Source: Acidobacteriota bacterium (GTDB lineage Bacteria; Acidobacteriota; Terriglobia; Acidiferrales; UBA7541). From it: a stretch of 32,527 nt of DNA. Positions 24,378-32,190 of the stretch are shown here, piece by piece. The notes beneath the pieces are model-generated. The model did not search any database. It was not told the origin of the DNA and saw only the letters and a list, made by a program, of their open reading frames with translations. Each line of letters opens with the position of its first letter. Position 1 is the stretch's first letter. Location: contig JABDEK010000046.1 of the NCBI GenBank assembly GCA_013287135.1, positions 1 to 32,527 of the forward strand. Direction: 5' to 3'. The position numbers and the translations under genes were made by a program.

Positions 24378-24616
24378 GCCGCTTTCCCCGATTGGTTACG
24401 AAGCCAGTCCGACACTTCGAGCCAATCGAAACGCAGGTAGCGACCGATGCGCATCGTCGGGAGAGGATTGGTAGAGCGACGGCGGGACTTCTCATAGACC
24501 CAGCGTTCGGAGACCTTCAAACGCTCCGCGAGTTCTGCGAGCGTGAGAATCTGCAACGGGTCAATGGGAGTTGGAAATACGGCAACAGCGGATGCAACAG
24601 ACTTCGGAACTTTCAT
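24374..24616 (-). CDS. Excisionase-like (MerR-type HTH_17) protein
   Basis: 80 residues from the ATG; a GTG three codons upstream (24625) is an alternative, and neither has a clear SD. The segment ILTLAELAERLKVSERWVYE followed by RIGRYLRFDWLEVSDWL is the classic winged-helix pattern of excisionase and DNA-binding-accessory proteins. Xis proteins direct element excision and often repress. It is the first gene after the promoter at 24811-24846 and is coupled to the sigma-like gene. No matching tyrosine integrase is in the window. Confidence 0.82.
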   Translation of the reverse strand: MKVPKSVASAVAVFPTPIDPLQILTLAELAERLKVSERWVYEKSRRRSTNPLPTMRIGRYLRFDWLEVSDWLRNQSGKAA

Positions 24617-24938
24617 TGGGTTCACACGACACGGGGTTTTGCGCCGATGCGATGCCCGGAAGGAAATCGATTGGCGACTGCTCGGGGTTTAGCCGAACAA
24701 TTTCGACGCTGCTACAGCTTGCGTCTGAATTTGGTGTTTAGACCGTGTTCCTTTTCTTAGGCTCCGACAGTGCCGCTGAATTGGCTGCGTCGGGCAATAC
24801 TGCAACCTTCTAGTACTAACGTACTACAAGTACTATCGTTTGTCAAGTCCTATTTGGCATGGCTTGGAGGCTCAATGATTCGCCTCGGATTTGCCCCACT
24901 ACGGAGCGCGGCCCTGCACCCGGTAAAGAACGAGGCGT
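24617..24938. other. Leader and gap between the excisionase gene and the membrane-protein gene
   Basis: About 320 bp. It contains the promoter and GTACTA repeats described above and the untranslated leader. No other gene is seen; the stop of the membrane protein lies at its right end. Confidence 0.6.
24811..24846 (-). promoter_or_regulatory. Promoter with three GTACTA operator-like repeats
   Basis: Minus strand TTGACA (24841-24846), 17-bp spacer, TACGTT (24818-24823). In the spacer and -10 area the plus strand has GTACTA at 24813, 24821 and 24830 (spacing 8 and 9). Such repeats are well placed for repression, perhaps by the Xis-like or HTH protein. The leader to the excisionase ATG is about 195 nt. 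Confidence 0.75.
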
Positions 24939-25655
24939 TTAATTTACTCGGGTTAGCGAGCGTCCAGCGTTCCAAGTTTGCGAGGGGAGTTGACGCCAGT
25001 CGCTTGGACCGGTTTGTCCGACCGGGATATTTGGAAGGCGCGTAAATAGGCTCCGGCCTTCTTCATACGTCAAGAAATATTGATGGTCGTTCGACTCTCG
25101 CTCCGTAGACTTGAAAATAAAAGCATCAACGTTACAGCTTGCCGGACTGTCTGCTGAATTTCGCTGCTCCCAATCTGTTGCAGACACTTTGACAGTTTCG
25201 TTGATGCACTCTATGTTGTCTTTCAGATATCTAAATTGAAATTTCGTCCCGATAGGAGCGCCCCCTCTGGTGATCGGTGGGATATCAAGCGGTGGAACAA
25301 CAACCGGGTGCGTCGGTTCGTGTCCGCCCGAACTCGTTGCAACTGGTACATCCGGTTTTGTTATCTCAGCGGCAATCGGAGCGGACGAACTTCTCCACCA
25401 AAACAAAACGATGAGAAACAGCGCAAAACCCGCGCCTCCGCTGACAATCCATTTCCCCGGCAGCGGTAATTCGGCATTTAGTAGTAGGGCTCCGGTGAAA
25501 AACGCTCCGAAAAAGCCAGCGAGTGAAGCACAAATAAAGGCGAGAATCTGCTGCTTAAACTGAGGCAGCGACTGCGGCGCAAAAACAAATACGCAAACCA
25601 AGAAGATCGCGAAACCCACGCCGAAAAACCACGAGGCTTTAGCTTCGTTTGTCAT
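24939..25655 (-). CDS. Small membrane protein, unknown
   Basis: 238 residues. Three hydrophobic helices (about 9-27, 36-58, 68-86) precede a Pro/Thr-rich linker (THPVVVPPLDIPP) and a soluble C-terminal domain of about 110 residues (GTKFQFRYLKDNIECINETV ... DAFIFKSTERESNDHQYFLTYEEGRS) with two Cys. No family recognised. It is isolated, with the element's promoter region on one side and the att-like region on the other, and so resembles an accessory cargo gene (moron). A surface-exclusion or membrane-effector role is possible but unsupported. Confidence 0.68.
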   Translation of the reverse strand: MTNEAKASWFFGVGFAIFLVCVFVFAPQSLPQFKQQILAFICASLAGFFGAFFTGALLLNAELPLPGKWIVSGGAGFALFLIVLFWWRSSSAPIAAEITKPDVPVATSSGGHEPTHPVVVPPLDIPPITRGGAPIGTKFQFRYLKDNIECINETVKVSATDWEQRNSADSPASCNVDAFIFKSTERESNDHQYFLTYEEGRSLFTRLPNIPVGQTGPSDWRQLPSQTWNAGRSLTRVN

Positions 25656-25986
25656 AGGGCTGCCGTCGAAGTTGCTTGAGGATTTCCATTGTCACTAGCC
25701 CTTACGCGCTCCCTCGCAACTGTCGTCGTATAGATACTGGACAGCGAACAATATACGGTATTAATGATTAAGGCAAGAAGTCGCGGCAACCTTGGCTCGT
25801 TCAGACAGTCAGGGGAGTTGACCAATCGAACCCAACGCGGTGGGCTGAGAATTGGTTCAGTATTTGGGAACTGCATCCCGTTGGCTCTTGAGCCTCGACC
25901 TGTGATCTAAACCTCTATGGTTTCAATCGGCCTTAGATGCCTCGATGAACTTTCCTGTCAACCTTGACTTCCGAAAGCCACGCGGT

Positions 25987-26041
25987 GGTCCCAAAACTCG
26001 GTCCCAAAATGGACCCAAAACCCCGGAAAATGGTCCCAAAA
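25987..26041 (+). repeat. Four GGTCCCAAAA direct repeats (arm-type site candidates)
   Basis: GGTCCCAAAA at 25987-25996, 26000-26009 and 26032-26041, and GGACCCAAAA at 26011-26020. Repeat spacing is 13, 11 and 21 bp. They lie 70-165 bp from the truncated tRNA. Short direct repeats beside a tRNA-derived core are typical of integrase arm sites. Confidence 0.6.
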
Positions 26042-26110
26042 CATGCCAAACCGATGCGCTCGATAGTGTGTAAGTGATTGAAAAGGCGTTGGGGACCAGT
26101 ACCTATAGAA

Positions 26111-26151
26111 GGATTATGAGTCCGCTGCTCTAACCGCTGAGCTACGAGCCC
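26111..26151 (-). pseudogene. 5' half of a tRNA with CAU anticodon, 3' half missing
   Basis: Minus strand shows acceptor strand GGGCTCG, TA, D-stem GCTC/GAGC with loop AGCGGTTA, then GCGGA-CTCATAA-TCC. After TCC the anticodon 3' strand, T-arm and CGAGCCC acceptor strand are absent. A CAU anticodon fits tRNA-Met or tRNA-Ile2. The break is what a recombination junction at a tRNA gene would leave. Confidence 0.75.
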
Positions 26152-26164
26152 GATGCCTGCTAAC

Positions 26165-26190
26165 GTCCCAATTTTATAATGATTTGGGAC
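26165..26190. repeat. Inverted repeat GTCCCAA ... TTGGGAC right of the tRNA fragment
   Basis: GTCCCAA (26165-26171) and TTGGGAC (26184-26190) around a 12-base A/T-rich centre. The unit is the same word as the GGTCCCAAAA repeats on the other side of the tRNA fragment, so arm-like sites may flank the core on both sides. Confidence 0.5.
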
Positions 26191-26416
26191 AAACGCGTGG
26201 AAGATTCGAGACTTGGCAACGGCGATCGCGATGAAACCGTAGTACATCGGGGCGGCCATTCGGCCTGCTCCTCAAAGTTAACCGCTCTTGTCAGGTAAGC
26301 GCTGCCGGTTCAGCCAGGAGTGCTTATCCCGTTTGTCGCGCACTCCGCTCACGGAATGGGGCCCTCCGCGTCTATTCTTTCGGGCGCGTGTCCGTGCCGC
26401 AAATCAGGAGGGAATC

Positions 26417-27502
26417 ATGCGAAAATTCTGCGCTTATTTAGTGTGTGTCTGCGCCGTCAGCGCCATCGCCGCTGTCGAGGTCAAAGCTCAATTCAAAAAT
26501 GGGTCTCAACCGACGGAATTGGTCTTGCCTCGGGTCAGCCAGCGCTCCAGCGTCACGCAGCGCATAGGCCTTACGGATATCACCATTGTTTATCACTCGC
26601 CGCTCGTCGGCGGCCGCGAAATCTTCGGCAAGATCGTCCCGTACGGCCAGATGTGGCGCGCCGGCGCGAACGAAAACACCACCATCACCTTCAGCGACGC
26701 CGTCACTATTGAAGGCAAGCCGCTTGCCGCCGGCACTTATGGCCTGCACTCCATTCCCAACGCCGATCAGTGGACTATCGTCTTTTCCAAGAATTCCACG
26801 TCCTGGGGCAGTTTTAGCTACAAAGAGAACGAAGACGCGCTGCGCGTCACCGTCAAGCCCCACGCGGCTGAATTCCGCGAATCGCTCGCTTACACTTTCG
26901 ACGACATCAAGCCCGACACCGCCTCCGCCACACTCCGCTGGGAAAAGCTGGCCGTGCCTTTCCAAATCGGCGTTGACGTCAAGGCCACCGTCCTTGCCAG
27001 CATCAAGAATCAGCTGCGCAATACCGGTGGCTTCACGTGGGGTGGCTACGACGAAGCCGCGCAGTGGTGCCTCGACAACAATTACAATCTCGACGAAGCC
27101 TCGAAGTGGGAAGACACTTCAATTCAAAATGAAGAGCGCTTCGAGAATTGGGAAACCAAATCCCGCATCTACGCGGCCATGGGCAAGAAGGATGAATCAG
27201 CAAAAGCCCTGGCTACTGCGCTCGAAAAGGCCAACGCTATCCAGCTTTATAGCTACGCTCGTGGTTTACAGCGCCAGGGAGATGCCAAGCGCGCTTTCGA
27301 GCTCTATCCGCTCGTCTCCAAGCGCGATCCCAAGCACTGGATATCTCACTTGGCAAACGCCCGCGTTGATTCCAACTCCGGCGATTTCACCAATGCCTCG
27401 AAGGAAATGACCCAAGCCATCGACGGAGCGCCCGATGGCACCAAGCCGTTCCTTCAACCCATGCTGAAGAAGCTCGAAGCCAAAACCGACATTAATAAAT
27501 AA
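26417..27502 (+). CDS. DUF2911 protein with TPR-like C-terminus, secreted
   Basis: 361 residues from the ATG with a strong AGGAGGG five bases upstream; an earlier in-frame start would lack any SD. A signal peptide (MRKFCAYLVCVCAVSAIAAVEVKAQ) is followed by a DUF2911 domain, about residues 35-180 (PRVSQRSSVTQRIGLTDI, VYHSPLVGGREIFGKIVPYG, WRAGANENTTITFSDA, PLAAGTYGLHSIP, WTIVFSK). The C-terminal 180 residues have repeated helical pairs (AAQWCLDNNYNLDEASKW, ARGLQRQGDAKRAFELYPLV) of TPR type. This combination is common in Bacteroidota and Acidobacteriota; biochemical function is unknown. Periplasmic location is likely. It ends just before a perfect hairpin at 27510. Confidence 0.92.
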   Translation: MRKFCAYLVCVCAVSAIAAVEVKAQFKNGSQPTELVLPRVSQRSSVTQRIGLTDITIVYHSPLVGGREIFGKIVPYGQMWRAGANENTTITFSDAVTIEGKPLAAGTYGLHSIPNADQWTIVFSKNSTSWGSFSYKENEDALRVTVKPHAAEFRESLAYTFDDIKPDTASATLRWEKLAVPFQIGVDVKATVLASIKNQLRNTGGFTWGGYDEAAQWCLDNNYNLDEASKWEDTSIQNEERFENWETKSRIYAAMGKKDESAKALATALEKANAIQLYSYARGLQRQGDAKRAFELYPLVSKRDPKHWISHLANARVDSNSGDFTNASKEMTQAIDGAPDGTKPFLQPMLKKLEAKTDINK

Positions 27503-27509
27503 TAAAGTG

Positions 27510-27532
27510 GGGGCGCAGCAAGGCTGCGCCCC
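27510..27532. terminator. Perfect 10-bp hairpin between convergent genes
   Basis: GGGGCGCAGC-aag-GCTGCGCCCC. The minus-strand side is followed by CACTTTATTATTTATT, so it serves best as terminator of the minus-strand yqeY transcript, and may also end the DUF2911 transcript on the plus strand. Confidence 0.75.
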
Positions 27533-27575
27533 ATCTTGGCTAGGCTCAACAATCAATGCGAAGGGTAACGCGCCA

Positions 27576-28031
27576 CTAACCCATCTTCGACAATTTGTCC
27601 CGCACCCGATCGCTAAGCGCCTTGCCATCTACAGTCTTGCCTTCCAGCGCCGTCTTCGCCGCTTTCACCACCGCGCCCATCTGCTTCATGGAATTTGCGC
27701 TCGTTTCCGCAATCGCTTTGGCGATCGCCGCATCCATCTCCGCGTCGCTGGCCCCCGCCGGCAAGTACGCTTCTAGAATTGCCAACTCCTTCTGCTCTTT
27801 CTCCACCAAATCCGCGCGCCCACCTTTGCCAAATTGATCGATCGACTCCTTCCGCTGTTTCACCAGTGTTTGCAGCAGCGCAATCGATTCCGTCTCATCC
27901 ATCTTGCGCATCTTTTCCACTTCTTTCAGTTGAATCGCCGCCTTCACCATCCGCAGTACGCTCAGCCGCATTTCTTCTTTGGCCTTCATCGCCGTCACAA
28001 TATCCTTTTGGATCTGCTCGGACAAACTCAT
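27576..28031 (-). CDS. yqeY: GatB/YqeY family protein
   Basis: 151 residues from ATG (MSLSEQIQKDIVTAMKAKEE) with GAGG eight bases upstream; a start seven codons earlier is less well placed. The whole length matches the YqeY family: the N-terminal helical part with RLSVLRMVKAAIQLKEVEK, then KQRKESIDQFGKGGRADLVEKE, EAYLPAGASDAEM, and MKQMGAVVKAAKTAL with the C-terminal DGKALSDRVRDKL. The family shares the tRNA-binding domain of GatB and its exact role is not settled. It follows the tannase-like gene after 40 bp on the same strand and is probably cotranscribed with it. Confidence 0.93.
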   Translation of the reverse strand: MSLSEQIQKDIVTAMKAKEEMRLSVLRMVKAAIQLKEVEKMRKMDETESIALLQTLVKQRKESIDQFGKGGRADLVEKEQKELAILEAYLPAGASDAEMDAAIAKAIAETSANSMKQMGAVVKAAKTALEGKTVDGKALSDRVRDKLSKMG

Positions 28032-28071
28032 CGCGTCAACCTCGCTCTCCACACCATTCTACCCGCCCAAC

Positions 28072-29742
28072 TCATTTGCTCGCTGCCGCACAGACAAAAT
28101 TCGTCGCGTCATTCGTGTCCCCGCTGCCTTTGTACTTCGCCACTTCCGGATACGCGCACAACGGACGCGTCATTTTCACCCCTCCTGCCTCTTCTTCTTC
28201 GTTCACGTACTTGGCCGCCACCAACGCGCCCGGGGCGGTTCCTTTCTCGACCCACTGCTCCAGCGACAAACGGATATTCCCGGAGGCATCGGTCGATCCT
28301 CCGCCCAACGCGCCAAACGAACTCGCTCCCGGCCCGCCGCCGCAGTGCTGCATCCCCGGCACCAGATACAGCCTTGTGAACGCTTCGGCTGTTGGCTTGC
28401 TCATTTTCTTCGCAACGCTTTCGTAATATTCGACGGCGCCCAGCGCTGAAATCGCCGGGTCATTCCATCCGTGGTAAATAATCAGCTTGCCGCCTCGTGC
28501 CTTGAATCGCGCGAGGTCCGCGTCACCTGCGTCCAGGACTTTTCCGGTCTTTGTCTTAGCGGCTCCCAGTGCCTCTCCCGGCGTTACCTTTTTGTAGTCC
28601 CAGTCCGCTTTCTCGTACACCATGTTCGCGAAAAAACCGTTCCCAAACGCATACATCAAGCTCTGCTCCACTCCCGTCCCGCCAGTAATCCAAAGCGCCC
28701 AGCCTCCCCGGCCATCCTCAGCGCCGGGAACATACCCAGGGAAAATCACGCGCCCCTTTCCGTCATGTCCGCCGGCGTAGAGCGCCTTCAACGTGGAGAC
28801 TTGTTTCGCAGTAAGGCATTCGCCGGAGTCTCCGCTCTTACATTGCATGACCGCAGGATCAAATTTGCACGCTCGTGGGTCATTCACCACTCCGTCGGCA
28901 ACTCCGTCCTTTGCATCACACGCTTCATTCACGGCTTTCGCCACTGCAGGCAGTTTGCTGCCGGGAATATGGCTTCCGTCTTCTGCAGTTTGCGCTTGCA
29001 GATTGGCGATCGCGTTGGTCAACAGCCTTGACCAATAGTTCGCCGGCGCCCCCGCCAGAATTCCGTCGTAGTCCTCCGGGAATCTCTGCGCCTCCATGAG
29101 CGCCTGACGTCCGCCGTTTGAACATCCCGCGAAATAGGAATACTTCGGCTGGCTTCCGTAATACGATGCGATCACCGCTTTCGCGATCCGCGTCATCTCG
29201 TGTATTGCGCGATACCCGAAATCCGTTACTTTCTCCGGATGCCCGAGCGCCCACTTCGCATCGATCGGACTCCCGGAATGCCCGGTGTCCGTGCTTGCCG
29301 TTGCGTATCCTTGGCTTAGCGCATCTTCCAGCGACCGATAGGGGATTTCTCCCGCGAATCCTCCGTTCCCTTGCCCGCGAAATCTTCCGTTCCAGCCGTT
29401 TTCCGGCAGCCACACTTCGACATTGATCACGGAATCCGCGCTCGGCGTAGCTAGAACCTTCACGCGGCAAAACGCCGGAAGTTTTTTCGCGAGCCGCTCA
29501 TCTCCGGACAGTCCCGGCGTACCTCCCCGCGGCGGCACAAACTCCCCTGCCCCTACCCGCTCCGCCGAAACGATCCTGGCTCCTTCCAGTGCCATTTTCT
29601 GCACGCCCTCGCACGAGGGTTGCGTTCCCTGCGCGTCGGCACCGCTGCCTCCGCACACTCCCAGCATCAGCAACACCATTAAGACCCGCCCTACCCCGCA
29701 AATAGCTCGCCGCATCACGCTCACCCGCCCTCTCGCGTACAT
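28072..29742 (-). CDS. Tannase/feruloyl-esterase family hydrolase, secreted
   Basis: 556 residues; ATG preceded by GAGGAAAT; an internal ATG (29715) with GGTGAG is an alternative, and both keep a signal peptide (RRAICGVGRVLMVLLMLGVCGG, cleaved near ADAQG). Alpha/beta-hydrolase of the tannase family: nucleophile elbow GCSNGGR (Ser208), catalytic Asp in HGWNDP (Asp428) and His in MQHCGGG (His466). Cys207 and Cys467, next to the Ser and His, form the disulfide characteristic of this family (CS-D-HC triad). The family hydrolyses gallate or feruloyl esters and relatives act on mono(2-hydroxyethyl) terephthalate; the substrate here cannot be told. Cotranscription with yqeY is likely; the start faces the divergent FAD oxidoreductase gene. 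Confidence 0.93.
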   Translation of the reverse strand: MYARGRVSVMRRAICGVGRVLMVLLMLGVCGGSGADAQGTQPSCEGVQKMALEGARIVSAERVGAGEFVPPRGGTPGLSGDERLAKKLPAFCRVKVLATPSADSVINVEVWLPENGWNGRFRGQGNGGFAGEIPYRSLEDALSQGYATASTDTGHSGSPIDAKWALGHPEKVTDFGYRAIHEMTRIAKAVIASYYGSQPKYSYFAGCSNGGRQALMEAQRFPEDYDGILAGAPANYWSRLLTNAIANLQAQTAEDGSHIPGSKLPAVAKAVNEACDAKDGVADGVVNDPRACKFDPAVMQCKSGDSGECLTAKQVSTLKALYAGGHDGKGRVIFPGYVPGAEDGRGGWALWITGGTGVEQSLMYAFGNGFFANMVYEKADWDYKKVTPGEALGAAKTKTGKVLDAGDADLARFKARGGKLIIYHGWNDPAISALGAVEYYESVAKKMSKPTAEAFTRLYLVPGMQHCGGGPGASSFGALGGGSTDASGNIRLSLEQWVEKGTAPGALVAAKYVNEEEEAGGVKMTRPLCAYPEVAKYKGSGDTNDATNFVCAAASK

Positions 29743-29843
29743 TCTCGCGATTTCCTCGGCGTACTTCTCACCGACAATCGTCGTGCTGCATCATATCTTC
29801 GCCGCTCCTGCCTGCAAAGCGTTTGGCGGCATCCAACTCCCCT

Positions 29844-31061
29844 ATGCCCGTTACGCCAAAGAAACGCCATTACGCCCACGGCTGGGGCACTCCGCCCTGG
29901 CAAATCGATTTCCGCCCAGCCTCGCGTCCGCTGCCCGCTCGTGCCGATTTCGTGATCGTCGGTGCAGGTTTCTCCGGCCTCTCCGCCGCTGCATGGCTCC
30001 GCAAACTCGCGCCCGGCAAATCCGTCGTCGTCCTCGAACGCGCCACCATCGGTGACGGCTCCAGCGGCCGCACCGGCGGCATGGCTCTCGCGGAAACCGC
30101 CGCAGGGGATCTTCCAGGCCTCGGCGACGTCCTCCGCAGCTACAAGCAAATTCTTCACGCCCTAAAAGTCGACGCCGAACTATCGCTCCCCGGTGCTTTC
30201 GAACTCGGGCGCAAATCCGCCGCCAAGCTCCGCAAGTCTTCTATTCGCTGGAACGATTCCGGCGATCTCCACGCCGTCAACCAAGTCCCTGGCGGCAGCG
30301 TGAACCCCGGCAAAGTAGTTGCCGGTTTGGCGAAAGCCGCGCAATCTGCAGGCGCGCAAATCATCGAACACGCGGAAGTCCTTGCGCTAAAATCCGTCGC
30401 CCGAAGCCTTTTAGAATCGAGCGGCAAGAACAGCCAAGACGTTCCAGTCGCGCCAGCAGTAATCGAATTAAAGCTCCGCCTCCATCACCGCGGCAAATCC
30501 AAAACAAAAACAATCGCCGCCACTCGCGTTCTCCTAACCACCAACGCGCAATCCCTCGATCTTCCGGATCTCGCCTCTTCCACCCATCCCAAGCTAACCA
30601 TGGCCCTGGCCACCGCGCCGCTCACCCACACGCAAATCAAATCCCTCGGCCTCTCCTCGCGCAAACCGTTCTACACCATCGATCTCCCCTACCTCTGGGG
30701 TCGCCTGACAAAAAACAATTCCGCCATCTTCGGCGCTGGCCTCGTCGAACCTACCAGCGGCAACAACCTGCACGCCATCGACGTCCGCAAAGGCCCCGCC
30801 GCCGAACGCCTCGCCTGGCTCGAATCTCGCGTCCGGCAACTCCATCCCGTCCTCAATAATGTCCGCATCACCCACCGCTGGGGCGGCCCCATCCTGTTGA
30901 CCGAAGCCGCCAAACCCATCTTCCGTTCGCACCCCCGCCACCCCCAAGTCACCATCCTCGCCGGCTTCAACGGCCACGGCGTAGCCCTCTCTGTCCACCT
31001 CGGCCACTGGGCCGCCCAACACCTCGCCGCCAACCGCCCCCTCCCCCTGTGGTTCACATGA
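29844..31061 (+). CDS. FAD-dependent oxidoreductase (DAO family)
   Basis: 405 residues from the ATG; a TTG seven codons upstream is the alternative; neither has a clear SD. The N-terminal part holds the dinucleotide-binding motif DFVIVGAGFSGLSAAAWL (GxGxxG at 40-45) with ERATIGDGSSGRTGGMALAE, as in DadA/GlpD-like amino-acid or amine oxidases. Residue 360 onward contains the second FAD-contact motif LAGFNGHGVALSVHLG. The catalytic substrate is not evident. The gene is divergent from the tannase-like gene and about 57 bp before the NIPSNAP gene, so it may share a transcript with it. Confidence 0.9.
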   Translation: MPVTPKKRHYAHGWGTPPWQIDFRPASRPLPARADFVIVGAGFSGLSAAAWLRKLAPGKSVVVLERATIGDGSSGRTGGMALAETAAGDLPGLGDVLRSYKQILHALKVDAELSLPGAFELGRKSAAKLRKSSIRWNDSGDLHAVNQVPGGSVNPGKVVAGLAKAAQSAGAQIIEHAEVLALKSVARSLLESSGKNSQDVPVAPAVIELKLRLHHRGKSKTKTIAATRVLLTTNAQSLDLPDLASSTHPKLTMALATAPLTHTQIKSLGLSSRKPFYTIDLPYLWGRLTKNNSAIFGAGLVEPTSGNNLHAIDVRKGPAAERLAWLESRVRQLHPVLNNVRITHRWGGPILLTEAAKPIFRSHPRHPQVTILAGFNGHGVALSVHLGHWAAQHLAANRPLPLWFT

Positions 31062-31118
31062 GCTGCTAAGTATTCCGGACGTTTTTTTCAGCCCATCCAA
31101 TCTGCTACCATTCCGGCC

Positions 31119-31565
31119 ATGAACATCAACCGCCGCACGCTGCTCCAATCCATCCCCGCCGCCGCATTGCTCTCCGCAACCGATCTGGCGGCTTCTTCGT
31201 CCAATCAACCGAGCGCCATGCCTAACTCCACAACCGTCTACGAACTTCGCATCTATCACGTCAACGAAGGCAAGCTGCCCGCTCTCCTCGCCCGCTTCCG
31301 CGACCACACCATCGCCATCTTCACCAGACACAACATGAGAACCCTCGCCTTCTGGACTCCCACCGACGACCCACAAAAGTCCAACACCCTCGTCTACATC
31401 CTCGTCCACCCCAGCCGCGAAGCCGCCGATGCCAACTGGAAATCTTTCCGCGTTGACCCCGAATGGATCTCAGTCCGCGACCAATCCGAAGCCAACGGCA
31501 AGCTCGTCGAAAAAATCGACTCCACCTTCCTCGCCCTCACCGACTTTTCCCCGCCCATCCGATAG
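31119..31565 (+). CDS. NIPSNAP family protein with Tat-like signal
   Basis: 148 residues. N-terminus MNINRRTLLQSIPAAALLSA has twin Arg before a hydrophobic stretch, a Tat-type signal, with cleavage likely around residue 30. Residues 38-147 (TTVYELRIYHVNEGKLPALLARFRD...NMRTLAFWTPTD...LVYILVHPSREAADANWKSF) match the NIPSNAP ferredoxin-like alpha/beta domain. Role in bacteria is not established; the export signal suggests a periplasmic member. Followed, after 166 bp, by two coupled DoxX genes. Confidence 0.9.
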   Translation: MNINRRTLLQSIPAAALLSATDLAASSSNQPSAMPNSTTVYELRIYHVNEGKLPALLARFRDHTIAIFTRHNMRTLAFWTPTDDPQKSNTLVYILVHPSREAADANWKSFRVDPEWISVRDQSEANGKLVEKIDSTFLALTDFSPPIR

Positions 31566-31731
31566 CGCAGCCACCCCTCCAGGCCTCCGCAATTCCCATC
31601 CCTTTCCCACTTTTCCCGCGATTTGGAACAACACGAATCTCCATCCTGGCCGTCCTTTCCCTTATGTTTTCCGCCTGTGTCATGGGACCTTCCCCGTTTA
31701 GCTCCAGTCGGCGCCCTCAGGACGTGCTGGT

Positions 31732-32190
31732 ATGAGCGCCGTCTCTTCCGCCGAACGCCGCATCGATATCGGCCTGCTCGTTCTCCGCGCCGCCGGTCTC
31801 TTCCTCGCGCTCACCTTCGGCTTCCAGAAAGTCTCCGGCTATATCGCGCTGCTCCGCGCCGGACAATCTCTGTCCACCTCCGGCCTCGCTCCCCTCATCC
31901 GCATGATGGGCCTTCCCGCGCCCGCCTTCCTCGCGGTTTGCGCCGTGCTCAACGAAGCCCTCGGCGCGCTCTTCATCGCCTGCGGATTTCTCACCCGCCT
32001 CTCAGCCGCCGCAGGCGCCCTCGGTATGGCCACCGCCTTCTACGTCAGTATGCGTCTCGGCGAAGACCCGCTTCGCGCTGCGCTCTATTTCGTAATTTTC
32101 CTCGGCTTGGCCATCACCGGCCCCGGCAGATTCTCCGTCGACCATCTTCTGCGCGCACGATTGCCATCTCAATCGAAAGGCCATCCATGA
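31732..32190 (+). CDS. DoxX-family membrane protein, first copy
   Basis: 152 residues with four hydrophobic helices (LLVLRAAGLFLALTFGFQKV, LIRMMGLPAPAFLAVCAVLNE, ALFIACGFLTRLSAAAGALG, RAALYFVIFLGLAITGPG) and the DoxX-type motifs G-x-Q-K in helix 1, NE-A-L-G-A-L in helix 2 and GPGRFSVD near the end. DoxX/DoxD-like proteins are small quinone-linked or redox-associated membrane proteins. Its stop overlaps the next gene's start by ATGA, so the two are co-translated. No clear SD is seen. Confidence 0.88.
   Translation: MSAVSSAERRIDIGLLVLRAAGLFLALTFGFQKVSGYIALLRAGQSLSTSGLAPLIRMMGLPAPAFLAVCAVLNEALGALFIACGFLTRLSAAAGALGMATAFYVSMRLGEDPLRAALYFVIFLGLAITGPGRFSVDHLLRARLPSQSKGHP

Larger units (their letters stand above)
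25656..26416. other. Attachment-site-like region without genes
   Basis: About 760 bp. No convincing protein gene. It holds the four GGTCCCAAAA-type repeats, the truncated tRNA and the GTCCCAA inverted repeat described separately. It is the boundary between element genes and the ordinary chromosomal genes to the right. Confidence 0.6.

Noticed and set aside
25750..25776. Possible promoter TTGCCT ... TATATT (minus) before the membrane-protein gene
   Set aside because: Spacer is only 15 bp and the -35 is weak; not strong enough to annotate.
30594..31409. Minus-strand open frame opposite the FAD oxidoreductase and NIPSNAP genes
   Set aside because: Acidic, glycine-rich shadow frame that spans two clearly coding plus-strand genes.
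31637..31735. Lipoprotein-signal-like peptide (ISILAVLSLMFSAC) just before the first DoxX gene
   Set aside because: Attractive lipobox and a stop overlapping the DoxX start, but no ATG, GTG or TTG start lies upstream of the hydrophobic stretch in this frame.
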